This document shows, piece after piece, positions 8,532 to 16,340 of a stretch of 18,109 bases of DNA (its first letter is position 1; each line of letters begins with the position of its first letter). This DNA comes from JBBRGG01 sp038240875 (GTDB lineage Bacteria > Planctomycetota > Phycisphaerae > Phycisphaerales > UBA1924): assembly GCA_038240875.1 (NCBI GenBank), contig JBBRGG010000039.1, positions 1 through 18,109 of the forward strand. Reading direction: 5' to 3'. Below the pieces are notes generated by a model. It worked only from the letters and a program-made list of their open reading frames with translations. It was not told the DNA's origin and did not search any database. A program made the translations under genes and the position numbers.

Positions 8532-8562
8532 GTCTAAATCGAATATATTTAAATCTTTAGAC
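8532..8562. promoter_or_regulatory. Inverted repeat GTCTAAA-N17-TTTAGAC (operator candidate)
   Basis: Perfect 7-bp arms (8532-8538 and 8556-8562) around an AT-rich 17-base spacer containing the palindrome ATTTAAAT. It lies in the divergent promoter region, so one factor bound here could act on both neighbouring genes. No T-run follows, so it is not a terminator. Confidence 0.35.
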
Positions 8563-8838
8563 TGTCCTGTACGCGTAGAGTTGCAGCAGAAGCACAAACA
8601 CCTATCGGACAAAGTGTAGTCTCAGTTCAAGGCTTCTTCCCTCGCACAGACAGGGATTCGCCTCAGCCCATAAGTGGTCTGTCTCTAGCTCGGCTCATGC
8701 CAGAACCAGTCAAACTCTCGTCTCTCCAAGGCAGTATCATGCAGGCAGATCCAAGCGTTTGTCGTAAACCTTGAGCCATCGCGTCGGCTTTGGACATGTA
8801 CGAATGTGTTGCGTAGTTTGATCAATATTGGAGGTCGC

Positions 8839-9414
8839 GTGACCGCTTCCGATCAATCGTCGTTGAAGTTGTTTCCCGGGTCGCCTCTGAATGATGAGGC
8901 ACAAGGCTCGCCCACGTCCAAAACGCCTACGTCCCAAGCTCCTATTTCGCAAGTTGCACATAGCCCAGAATCGATGCCCGCCATTGCGGGCGCGTCGATC
9001 CTTGTCGTTGATGACAACGAACAAAATCTCGAACTGCTCGTGGCGTACCTCGAAGACCTTCAATGCGAAATCCGCACCGCGCGTGATGGTCCAGACGCAC
9101 TCGAAGAAGTTGCTAAAAAGCGTCCAGATTTGATCTTGCTCGACGTGATGATGCCACGCATGAGCGGCTTCCAGGTATGCCAAAGACTCAAACGCAACCC
9201 CGCCACCAGTACAATTCCTGTACTGATCGTGACCGCGCTGAACGAAGTTTCAGACGTGGAGCGAGCCGTCGAAGGCGGCGCGGACGACTTTCTCACCAAG
9301 CCAGTCAATCGCGTCGAACTCCTTACGCGTGTTCGTTCGCTGGTCCGCGTCAGCTTGCTCCAGCACCGCTTGCAGCAAACACTCGACGAACTCCGCAAGC
9401 TCGGCCAAGGTTGA
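8839..9414 (+). CDS. Single-receiver-domain response regulator
   Basis: Two-component receiver protein of about 191 aa with no DNA-binding or enzymatic output domain. With the start at 8839, an N-terminal Ser/Thr/Pro-rich linker (about 1-50) leads to a full REC domain: SILVVDDNEQN with acidic Asp58 and Asp59, phospho-acceptor Asp102 in LLDVMMPRMSG, Thr132 and Lys154 (TKP). A C-terminal helix of about 30 residues rich in Leu/Arg/Gln may dimerise. I chose the GTG at 8839 because GGAGG lies four bases upstream; an in-frame GTG at 8806 adds 11 residues but has no such site. No histidine kinase is adjacent. The REC style (EQNLELL, GFQVCQRLK, VSDVERAVEGGADDFLTKP) resembles PleD-like or polar-localised receivers. 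The 3' end faces the dockerin gene 37 bases away. Confidence 0.9.
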   Translation: MTASDQSSLKLFPGSPLNDEAQGSPTSKTPTSQAPISQVAHSPESMPAIAGASILVVDDNEQNLELLVAYLEDLQCEIRTARDGPDALEEVAKKRPDLILLDVMMPRMSGFQVCQRLKRNPATSTIPVLIVTALNEVSDVERAVEGGADDFLTKPVNRVELLTRVRSLVRVSLLQHRLQQTLDELRKLGQG

Positions 9415-9451
9415 TTGCTGCCGCGAGAATCAGGCTTTAACCTTGCAGCTA

Positions 9452-11737
9452 TCAGCAACCACCGTTTTCAAACGCAATGAAGAACGCCGCGATGTCGTCG
9501 CCGGTGATGCCGCCATCGACGTTGGTGTCCGCGCAGCCGACCCCAGATTCAAAATCCGAGAAGAAGGCAGCGATGTCGTCGCCGGTCACGCCGCCGTCTT
9601 GGTTGTAGTCCGCCGGGCATGCCGGGCATGATGAATTGCTTCCCGGATCAAGCTGCGTATTGCCAACGTAAAGAACAACGTGGTATCCCTCGTCGGCACT
9701 GACTGTATCGACGGCGCCAGTGGTCAATGAAGGGTCGGCAAAGTCGCCATCGTTGTCAACGTCGTAGGTCACGCGTGCGCACAAAACCAGTCCCCCCAGG
9801 TGCCGGGAGTCGGCGGGAGGAAAAATCGACGTATCCATGCCGTTCCACGTGGAACAAGAGGCGCTGCTTGCCCACAGGCTCGCGCTTGAAATTGAGTCTG
9901 AGTCACCCAGATTGAGCGCATCAATACGGTAACTACGCGCTGAATTGCGGCCAAGGATGATTTGACCTTCGCGCAGGATCAATTCAAGGTCGTAACAACC
10001 CGTGCCGGTGCGAACCGCACGCAAGAGCGAAACTGCTGGTACGTCAATAACGGTTTGCCCGACAAGCGTTTTGATAAAAGTTGCGGCGATGAAATAGACG
10101 TTGCCATAGGCGTCCATCGCCGGAGCGGATAACGATGGCCCAACAAAGAACGGAGCCGCGTCGGTGAGCGTGGCGAGCCTGCCAATAGGTCCGTCGCTGG
10201 CGTTGATCAAACCGTCGCCTTCACCCGCATCACCGGTAAACGCTGCGCCATCAAGGCCAAAGTCGCCACGTATAGCTGAGCCGGTGTTCGTAGTGGGATC
10301 AACCCACGCGGCGAGAGACCAGGTGACCGCCGAGTTTGGAACTGCTGGGTTGAACGAAGCGACGGCAATTGCGTTTGCCGGGTTGTCGGCGAAGCCTGCG
10401 GCTCCGCGTGAAATAACCGCCGCGATCATGGCGTTGCCTGCTTGATCGCGACCGATGGCGACTTGCCCCGAACCGCCTCGAAACGTCGCTTGGCTGTCGT
10501 AATGGCGGAACTCGCCATCGTTGGTAGACCAGGTGGTGTTGTTGCACACGCTCTGGATCGAAGCCGGAAGAGAGAGCAAACGCCCGGGAACGACTTGACG
10601 ACTCGCATTTACGCCATTCACGACGAGCGCGTTGACCTTGTTGCTCGCTTGGCTTGGCTGCGCGACCATGGCGAAGGTCGAGATCGTACTTGGGAAGAGG
10701 GCAACGGTCGAAACCGAAGGCGAGCCGCGGTGGTCGAATGCGGTGATGAGGTGAGCGGTAGAAGCAATAGAGGAGTTCGCCGTCGTCTCGATGCGCAGAT
10801 CACCCGCGAGCGAGGGCGTCAGGGACATGGGCAAGCCCCCCAAGAGCGAAGCGGGCACAGAGTTTGGCGTTGCAAGGGTGATTGGTTCGGCGTTGATCAA
10901 ACGGACCGAAGCGTTGGAGGCGCCGACTCCCGAGATGAGGTTGACTGAAGTGGTGCGTGAGGCAACCGCCGTGCGGAAGATGTTGTTGCCAGCGAGGATG
11001 TCGGTTGAAGAAGTCACGTTGAAACCGTCGGCTCGAAAGGTGAGGTTGTTCGAGGCGTCGATGGAGCCGAGCCCGAGCTGAGAGCGATCAAGTGTGCCAC
11101 TGTTGATGCTGTTGGCGGCGGCGACCACGCGCGTGACGTACAAGCGCGTGGGCACGAGCGGGTCATAGCCGATCTGCGCGGTCACGATCTGGTTGAAGAA
11201 TGGGAAGTTGGCACCTAGCGCGACTTCTTCATATTCAAGGACCGCGACACTTTGGCGTGTAAGCGCAGCTGGTGGGGTGATGTTGGTGACCTGAGTCGTG
11301 GTGTTGTTTTCCGTGGTGTTGAGGCCTGCGCCAGCTTGGGACCAGAATCGAAACGCGCTCGCCGACGAGGCGGCGTTTTGGATCAGGTCCGCGCTGATGG
11401 TCGCCGGGCCATTGAGCACGGAGAAGCGCGCAGTTGAGATCTTGCTCTGCTTGATGAGTGGCGCGATGCCAAATGGTGTACCCCATGAAGAGTTGGTCTG
11501 GGTGAGATCAACGACGAAGCTCTGGCGCTGGAAAGTGCTGGTCCAAGGGGCGAGAGCGTCGCCGGGCAAGCCGTTGCCGCCGTTGGCATTTCGGCTGACG
11601 CTGTCTTGAGCGGAAAGATTCGAAGGCTCGATGCAGGCACAGGTCAGCGCGAGCCCGACGGCGAGAATGAGTGCGCGAGGGGTGTGAGTTGTAAAGGGTA
11701 AATATGGCGAGTAGATCAGGTGTGGCAAGTTGAGCAT
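9452..11737 (-). CDS. Secreted protein with C-terminal GC-type dockerin-like repeats
   Basis: Exported protein of 761 aa. Its N-terminal signal peptide has a hydrophobic core ALILAVGLALTCAC and a likely signal peptidase I cut after NLSA, before QDS. The body (about 45-700) is Ser/Ala/Asn/Thr-rich with many short strand-like segments, probably all-beta; I do not recognise a catalytic domain. The C-terminus holds two dockerin-like Ca-binding loops, DYNQDGGVTGDD (710-721) and DTNVDGGITGDD (737-748), each followed by an IAAFF helix, and the protein ends in GGC. This terminal arrangement is typical of Phycisphaerae secreted proteins, where it is thought to act in surface attachment; cohesin partners are unknown. 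The ATG at 11737 has GAGG six bases upstream. Residues AMDAYGNVYFIA suggest a propeller-like blade, but only weakly. Confidence 0.9.
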   Translation of the reverse strand: MLNLPHLIYSPYLPFTTHTPRALILAVGLALTCACIEPSNLSAQDSVSRNANGGNGLPGDALAPWTSTFQRQSFVVDLTQTNSSWGTPFGIAPLIKQSKISTARFSVLNGPATISADLIQNAASSASAFRFWSQAGAGLNTTENNTTTQVTNITPPAALTRQSVAVLEYEEVALGANFPFFNQIVTAQIGYDPLVPTRLYVTRVVAAANSINSGTLDRSQLGLGSIDASNNLTFRADGFNVTSSTDILAGNNIFRTAVASRTTSVNLISGVGASNASVRLINAEPITLATPNSVPASLLGGLPMSLTPSLAGDLRIETTANSSIASTAHLITAFDHRGSPSVSTVALFPSTISTFAMVAQPSQASNKVNALVVNGVNASRQVVPGRLLSLPASIQSVCNNTTWSTNDGEFRHYDSQATFRGGSGQVAIGRDQAGNAMIAAVISRGAAGFADNPANAIAVASFNPAVPNSAVTWSLAAWVDPTTNTGSAIRGDFGLDGAAFTGDAGEGDGLINASDGPIGRLATLTDAAPFFVGPSLSAPAMDAYGNVYFIAATFIKTLVGQTVIDVPAVSLLRAVRTGTGCYDLELILREGQIILGRNSARSYRIDALNLGDSDSISSASLWASSASCSTWNGMDTSIFPPADSRHLGGLVLCARVTYDVDNDGDFADPSLTTGAVDTVSADEGYHVVLYVGNTQLDPGSNSSCPACPADYNQDGGVTGDDIAAFFSDFESGVGCADTNVDGGITGDDIAAFFIAFENGGC

Positions 11738-11872
11738 GGGTACCTCAGCAAACGAACGCGCACATCAAACATTTATGCGCAGCTTCAGGAAAAAATTTGT
11801 TTCTAGCCTCAGCAGTATGGTATCGGATCGTTGAGAGGTACGCACGAGATAACATGCGGTTTCACGCGGTCT

Positions 11873-12790
11873 TTACCCTTCCAAAAGTACCGCGATCTCG
11901 CCTGCGAGCCTTGCATTAGAACGTGCCAGAGCGATGTTGGCTTCGAGCGTTCGGCCTTCGGAGAGAGAGTGCAGTCGCCCGAGCAGGAACGGGGTGGTGG
12001 CACGCCCGATGATTGCCTGGGCGACGGCTTCGTCGCGAGCGCGTGCCAAGAGCAAGGCAAACTCTTCGTGGTCCATCGCAGCGTCCTCAGGAATCGGGTT
12101 GGCCACGACGATTGCTCGGCCAGACCGGGATAATTCCATGGTAATAAAGCGAGCCAAACTGGCGACGTCGTCAAACCTTGCGTCTACCCCGACCGAGGAT
12201 TCACGCAAGTAGAACGCCGGGAATGAGTTGGTCCTATATCCAACTACGCATACGCCTAGGGCTTCGAGCATTTCACGAGTCGCGGGCACATCTAGGATCG
12301 ACTTAACGCCTGCGGTTACAACGGCTAAGGGAATTCGCGCAAGCGCGGCCAGATCACCACTGATGTCAAGATGAGTGGCTAAGTCAGGATGCACGCCGCC
12401 TAAGCCACCGGTCGCAAATGTGCGCACACCAGCAGCGTGAGCGATTTCGAGCGTCGTGCTCACGGTAGTTGCGCCATGCCCGAGGTAGGTAGGTGAATCT
12501 GGGGAGCCAGCTTTTGCAAGAACCAGGCCAAGGTTTGCAGAATTGACCTTTGGTACTTGATGAGGTGGTGAGTCAATTAAAGTTGCGAGTTCTTGGCTAT
12601 TAATTCCCACTATGGGTGAGCCAGCGACTATGCCGACGAGCGCGGGCGAAGCTCCGGCGGAGCTAACTTCGTTGGCGAGTGCTTCTGCAAGTGCAACTGC
12701 GTTTTGTCTGGGCACGCCGTGTAAAATGAGCGTGGTTTCTAGCGCGACAGCGGCCTTTCCTGCACGATTTATCAAACGAGGTAAACCCAT
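11873..12790 (-). CDS. psuG: Pseudouridine-5'-phosphate glycosidase
   Basis: Splits pseudouridine 5'-phosphate into uracil and ribose 5-phosphate, or runs the reverse, in pseudouridine salvage. The 305-aa length matches the family (about 305-312). Conserved active-site elements are all visible: Glu18 in ALETTLILHGVPR, Lys81 in VPKVNSANLG, the Mn-site Asp146 in LDISGDL, Schiff-base Lys163 in TAGVKSILDVPAT, and Asn292 in NIALARSNARLAGEIA. The glycine motif GGLGGVHP (128-135) is also intact. The assignments of these residues follow the E. coli YeiN enzyme. The ATG at 12790 has no obvious ribosome binding site. No pseudouridine kinase (psuK) or nucleoside transporter is adjacent in this window. 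The gene is followed on the same strand by the dockerin protein 135 bases later, without clear terminator. Confidence 0.95.
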   Translation of the reverse strand: MGLPRLINRAGKAAVALETTLILHGVPRQNAVALAEALANEVSSAGASPALVGIVAGSPIVGINSQELATLIDSPPHQVPKVNSANLGLVLAKAGSPDSPTYLGHGATTVSTTLEIAHAAGVRTFATGGLGGVHPDLATHLDISGDLAALARIPLAVVTAGVKSILDVPATREMLEALGVCVVGYRTNSFPAFYLRESSVGVDARFDDVASLARFITMELSRSGRAIVVANPIPEDAAMDHEEFALLLARARDEAVAQAIIGRATTPFLLGRLHSLSEGRTLEANIALARSNARLAGEIAVLLEG

Positions 12791-12997
12791 CAGTCACTGT
12801 ACGGCGAAAGAACCAAGGACGGAAACAGGTGGAAATAGGTGGTCGGTGTGGTGGTGTATAGGTATCGCTCTTATTGGAATTACTGAGATTATTGAAGAAA
12901 TTGGGCAATATGGCTCGACAAGAGAGAGTACTTAAGGTAGTTTATATGAGCGGATTCCTGCTACGAGAGAAAGGTTTCAAATTAATCGAGGCATCGA

Positions 12998-13020
12998 CGT
13001 TCACTGTGATCTGGTGAACG
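12998..13020. promoter_or_regulatory. Inverted repeat CGTTCAC-N9-GTGAACG upstream of the pseudopilin
   Basis: Perfect 7-bp arms (12998-13004, 13014-13020) with a 9-base spacer, 137 bases before the pseudopilin start. No T-run follows. It has the size of a dimeric repressor or activator site; it could alternatively be a leader hairpin. Confidence 0.4.
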
Positions 13021-13098
13021 CCTGATAGGTTGCACGTAGATGATCTCGTTTGAAGCTTGATTCAGAGTGATTTCGTGAAGAATCGGAACGAGGGGATT

Positions 13099-13115
13099 GG
13101 AACGAAGGGCGTTCC
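13099..13115 (+). promoter_or_regulatory. Small hairpin in the pseudopilin leader
   Basis: GGAACG-AAGGG-CGTTCC is a perfect 6-bp stem with a five-base loop, about 30 bases before the AGGAGG of the pseudopilin. The GGAACGA half is also present at 13085-13091, so an alternative pairing is possible. Regulatory meaning is unknown. Confidence 0.3.
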
Positions 13116-13156
13116 TTATTAGGCTAAGCACACGTGCTTATGCCAGGAGGCAGCCG

Positions 13157-14341
13157 ATGGGTACACGGGCAACGTCGGAACAAAACGAATTGGTTTTGGC
13201 GCGCAACAGCAATGGCGGCGGTAAAGAGCTATGCAGGGGCAAAGTGGAGTCTAACAAAGGTTTCACGCTGATTGAGTTGTTGGTCGTGATCGCGATCATC
13301 GCGCTCTTGATTGGCATTTTGCTGCCTGGTCTTGCTGAATCGAGGCGCTTAGCCAAGGTGATTATTTGCAAGACCAACATGCGGACGATGGCGCAAGGCG
13401 TCAACAACTACGCATCGGAGTATCAAGACAAGATCGCGACGTTTAGCTGGACGCGAAACAAGTGGAACCCGTCAGTGACTGCGCCCGCAGGACTGGCCGA
13501 CTTGCGTGGGCCTTACTCGGACGATCTTCGTGGCGCCTCGGCGCAAGCTGTCGCGATCATGCGGACGCGTGGCGATGCGCCGGATATGCCCTTTATTCCG
13601 CTTTGGCAGCCTTTCGTACTCTACAACCACTTGGTGCTCCAGGAGTATCTGGACTTGCCACTACCTTCGAAGTATGTGGTGTGCCCTGACGACAAGAACC
13701 GTTTGCGCTGGCAGAACAAGGCGGACTTCCGAGCCGGGCGTGCCGGGCCTCAGCCAGATCCTTCAGACCCGAACAATTGGCGCTGGTCGTACTCGTCGAG
13801 TTATCAGTACACGCCTTCGACGTATTCGCCCGATCGCGGCGATGCGCCAAGGTTTAACACCATCATTCAGGCGGGGCTTCACTTCCAATACCAGTTCAGC
13901 AATGCGGCAGCGGGCGATGGACAGAACAACGTCTTGGGTCGTCGTCGCTTTGGCGATGTGGCGTTCCCGCAGCAGAAGGTTCTGCTGATCGATCAAGCGG
14001 CGCGCCACTTTGGCAAGCGAGATTGGTACTACGCTTATCCGCAGGCTAAGCTGCCTATTGCGTTTTACGATGGGCATGTGCGGTTGATCGAGACGGGCAC
14101 GCCGACGCAGATTACCGCCGGGCGTGCGCGTGGTGCGGTTGCGAACCCTGGGTATCAGCCCGCAAATCCGCGTGGCAACGGAGTTACGACCTTCCAATAC
14201 CAGCCAAACTTTTGGGAAGCTCCGCTACGCAATGGTACTCGCGTCGGCTCCGAAACCGTCATCGGTTATTACAATTGGACGCGCGGTGGGATGCAGGGTG
14301 TTGACGTCAACGGCGACGAGATCAACACGGCCAACTGGTAA
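13157..14341 (+). CDS. Type II pseudopilin-like protein with prepilin N-terminal methylation motif
   Basis: Inner-membrane-anchored, periplasmic-facing pseudopilin-like protein of 394 aa. The prepilin cleavage/methylation site is KG|FTLIELLVVIAIIALLIGILLPGLAESRR (Gly35, Phe36, Glu40), i.e. cut and N-methylated by a PilD-type peptidase. The C-terminal domain is aromatic and Tyr/Asn/Arg-rich with VVCPDDKNR (about 174-182) and the planctomycete-type FYDGHVRL (303-310). I chose the ATG at 13157: AGGAGG sits exactly six bases upstream. This leaves a long leader (35 residues); a GTG at 13244 behind AGGGG would give a short leader of six residues and is a real alternative. The transcript ends at an intrinsic terminator at 14399. 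Planctomycetes encode many such proteins, so the exact role is unknown. Confidence 0.88.
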   Translation: MGTRATSEQNELVLARNSNGGGKELCRGKVESNKGFTLIELLVVIAIIALLIGILLPGLAESRRLAKVIICKTNMRTMAQGVNNYASEYQDKIATFSWTRNKWNPSVTAPAGLADLRGPYSDDLRGASAQAVAIMRTRGDAPDMPFIPLWQPFVLYNHLVLQEYLDLPLPSKYVVCPDDKNRLRWQNKADFRAGRAGPQPDPSDPNNWRWSYSSSYQYTPSTYSPDRGDAPRFNTIIQAGLHFQYQFSNAAAGDGQNNVLGRRRFGDVAFPQQKVLLIDQAARHFGKRDWYYAYPQAKLPIAFYDGHVRLIETGTPTQITAGRARGAVANPGYQPANPRGNGVTTFQYQPNFWEAPLRNGTRVGSETVIGYYNWTRGGMQGVDVNGDEINTANW

Positions 14342-14398
14342 TTGGTGGGAGGCAGGCAGCTTCTCGGGCGTATTTCGACAATTTGTGTGATTCTTTCG

Positions 14399-14433
14399 CC
14401 GCCCTTGTAGAGTTATGAGGGCGGTTTTTCTTT
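14399..14433 (+). terminator. Rho-independent terminator after the pseudopilin gene
   Basis: Perfect 7-bp stem CCGCCCT/AGGGCGG (14399-14405 and 14418-14424) with a 12-base loop, followed by TTTTTCTTT. It lies 58 bases after the pseudopilin stop and 20 bases before the ATG of the secretion ATPase, so the two genes are mostly separate transcripts. Confidence 0.93.
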
Positions 14434-14452
14434 GTGCGCGTTACTATCAGGC

Positions 14453-16135
14453 ATGGCTATTGGCTCCATGCTTATGAGCAAGGGTATTCTTTCGCGCGAA
14501 TCGCTCGAGCGTGCGCTCGCCGACCAAGTTGTTAGTGGCGATCGGCTCGACCGGGTCATCATTCGGCTTGGGCTTGCTCGGCGCGAGGATGTACTTCGCG
14601 CGGTGGGTGAACAGTTTGATCTTGAAGTTGTTGACATGTCCACGCTCGTTGTTGATGCGGCGACGCTTGGCTTGCTTCCGCCCAAGCTGGTCTTTCGGCA
14701 GAAGTGCGTGCCTATTGCCAAGCGCGATGGCGAGTTGACGGTTGCGACGAGCGATCCCTTTGAGGCGTCAATCCTTGATGAGCTTCGGCTGCTCGCGAGA
14801 TGTCCGATTCGGCTTGTGCTCGCCGACGAAGAAGAGTTGCAAACGTTCATCCGCGCGAACTATGGCGTGGGCGGTGACACGCTCGACGCGATGCACGCGG
14901 AAGCGGGTTTGTCGCACGTCATCGAGCCCAAGACCAACGACGATCTTGAACAGGCACAGGAAGCAAGCGTTATTCGGCTTGTGAACGACGTGTTGTCAGA
15001 GGCGATCAACGACCGCGCGACGGATGTGCATATTGAGCCTTATGAGCATGAGCTGGTGATTCGGTATCGAATCGATGGCGTGTTGCAGCGGGCGAATGTG
15101 CCGCCGACGATCCATCGGTTTATGAACGCGATTGTCAGTCGCCTTAAGATCATGGCGAACATGAACATCGCGGAGAAGCGTCGGCCACAGGATGGCCGCA
15201 TCACGCATCGGCATCGCGTGCCTGGGCAAACGCCACAGGAGTATGACCTGCGTGTGAGCGTGATACCGATGTTGCATGGCGAGGGCGTGGTGCTGCGAGT
15301 GTTGAGCAAGTCAACGGTACTGATGAGCTTGCCTGATCTTGGGATGCCTGCGGGTGTGTTGCAGCGGTGGCAGGGGCTGATTGCGAGGCCACACGGCATC
15401 GTATTGGTGACTGGGCCGACGGGTTCGGGAAAGAGCACGACGTTGTACGCGTCGCTTAACTCTATTGTGTCCGACGCGATCAAGGCGATCACGATTGAAG
15501 ATCCGGTTGAATATCACGTCAAGGGCGTGAATCAGATCCAGATCAACGCGAAGGTAGGAGTTGATTTTTCTGCTGGATTGCGAGCGATTCTTCGGCATGA
15601 CCCGGACGTTGTGATGATCGGCGAAATTCGCGATAAGGAAACCGCCGAGGTAGCGGTGCAGGCGTCGCTGACTGGGCACATGGTGTTTTCTACGTTGCAC
15701 ACGAATGATGCGTGCGGCGCGGTGACGCGATTACTCGACATGGGCGTTGAGCCGTTTTTGGTCGCGAGCAGTTTGGAAGGCGTGTTAGCGCAGCGATTGG
15801 TACGCAGGGTGTGCGCACAATGCGGGACCAAGGTCGCGGCGGAAGTGGGGGAATTGCCCGAGGATGTGGCGACGCCCGGCGTGACGATGTTGACGCGGGG
15901 GACGGGCTGCCGAGGGTGTCGATTGACGGGGTATCGCGGGCGCGTGGGGGTGTATGAGTTGCTGCGGATCACGGACGCGGCGCGGGAAGTGGTGATGCAT
16001 CGAGCCGCAGCGCCGGTGCTGGTGAAGTTGGCGAAAGAAGAAGGTACGCTATCGACGCTTCGAGAAGATGGATACACGAAGGTGTTGGCGGGCCAGACCA
16101 CGCCAGAAGAAGTGGCGTCGGCGCTGGTGATGTAA
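14453..16135 (+). CDS. gspE: GspE/PilB-family type II secretion / type IV pilus assembly ATPase
   Basis: Cytoplasmic hexameric ATPase that powers pseudopilus or pilus assembly; 560 aa from the ATG at 14453. An N-terminal GspE-N domain (about 1-140) is followed by the N2 segment (SDVHIEP-like ATDVHIEPYE, 190-199) and the motor domain: Walker A GPTGSGKST (321-329), Asp box IEDPVEY (348-354), Walker B MIGEIRD (388-394) and His box STLHTND (413-419). A zinc-finger insert has two CxxC pairs (C454/C457 and C486/C489). The C-terminal helices are intact. A TTG at 14432 is in frame but lies in the T-run of the preceding terminator, so I prefer the ATG at 14453 (weak ribosome binding site), with 14468 as an alternative. 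Other secretion genes (gspF, gspD) are not in the window. A PilB assignment cannot be excluded. Confidence 0.95.
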   Translation: MAIGSMLMSKGILSRESLERALADQVVSGDRLDRVIIRLGLARREDVLRAVGEQFDLEVVDMSTLVVDAATLGLLPPKLVFRQKCVPIAKRDGELTVATSDPFEASILDELRLLARCPIRLVLADEEELQTFIRANYGVGGDTLDAMHAEAGLSHVIEPKTNDDLEQAQEASVIRLVNDVLSEAINDRATDVHIEPYEHELVIRYRIDGVLQRANVPPTIHRFMNAIVSRLKIMANMNIAEKRRPQDGRITHRHRVPGQTPQEYDLRVSVIPMLHGEGVVLRVLSKSTVLMSLPDLGMPAGVLQRWQGLIARPHGIVLVTGPTGSGKSTTLYASLNSIVSDAIKAITIEDPVEYHVKGVNQIQINAKVGVDFSAGLRAILRHDPDVVMIGEIRDKETAEVAVQASLTGHMVFSTLHTNDACGAVTRLLDMGVEPFLVASSLEGVLAQRLVRRVCAQCGTKVAAEVGELPEDVATPGVTMLTRGTGCRGCRLTGYRGRVGVYELLRITDAAREVVMHRAAAPVLVKLAKEEGTLSTLREDGYTKVLAGQTTPEEVASALVM

Positions 16136-16156
16136 AGGCGGGGTGAGTAGGGAATT

Positions 16157-16184
16157 GCGAATCGCGAATGGCGAGTCGCGCAGT
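16157..16184. repeat. Four 7-bp near-identical units after gspE
   Basis: GCGAATC, GCGAATG, GCGAGTC and GCGCAGT follow head to tail, starting 22 bases after the gspE stop. This is non-coding. It may be part of a dispersed intergenic repeat, which this one window cannot show. Confidence 0.5.
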
Positions 16185-16193
16185 GCAAAGCAT

Positions 16194-16227
16194 CCAAAAA
16201 ATGACAACCCCGCGATTGCTCGCGGGG
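16194..16227 (-). terminator. Intrinsic terminator downstream of tRNA-Glu
   Basis: On the minus strand, CCCCGCGA-GCAA-TCGCGGGG (8-bp perfect stem, GCAA tetraloop, 16208-16227) is followed by TTGTCATTTTTT. It begins about 10 bases beyond the tRNA 3' end. On the plus strand there is no T-run, so it probably does not serve gspE. Confidence 0.88.
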
Positions 16228-16236
16228 CTTTCAAAG

Positions 16237-16311
16237 TGACCCCAATGGGATTCGAACCCATGTTTTCAGGATGAGAACCTGACGTCCTGGACCGGGCTAG
16301 ACGATGGGGCC
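16237..16311 (-). tRNA. tRNA-Glu (anticodon CTC)
   Basis: 75-nt cloverleaf: acceptor stem GGCCCCA/TGGGGTC with one G-T pair at position 2-71, D-arm with GTCTAG and CAGGAC, anticodon stem TCAGG/CCTGA with loop TTCTCAT (CTC at 16273-16275), and T-arm ATGGG-TTCGAAT-CCCAT. The discriminator base is A. CCA is not encoded and would have to be added by the nucleotidyltransferase. It decodes GAG. A terminator follows directly. No attachment-site duplication or integrase is visible beside it. Confidence 0.97.
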
Positions 16312-16340
16312 AGCTTCGACGCGTGTACCAATGCGTCGTG

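Larger units (their letters stand above)
8394..8838. other. AT-richer divergent promoter region
   Basis: 445 bases between divergently transcribed genes, noticeably more AT-rich than the surroundings at about 8455-8570. It carries a run of three 10-bp direct repeats and an inverted repeat, listed separately. No gene is visible. Confidence 0.55.
12791..13156. other. Divergent intergenic region between psuG and the pseudopilin gene
   Basis: About 366 bases. It starts G/T-rich on the plus strand (12830-12860) and carries an inverted repeat at 12998-13020 and a small hairpin at 13099-13115. A TTG at 13097 is in frame with the pseudopilin, but a strong ribosome binding site further on decides the start. 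Confidence 0.5.

Noticed and set aside
8737..9183. Minus-strand frame opposite the response regulator
   Set aside because: Shadow of a well-conserved receiver domain; no coding signature of its own.
14432..14434. TTG as start of the secretion ATPase
   Set aside because: It lies in the T-run of the terminator and has no ribosome binding site; the ATG at 14453 is more plausible.
16237..16311. tRNA-Glu as an integration site of a mobile element
   Set aside because: No integrase and no visible duplication of the tRNA 3' end within the window.
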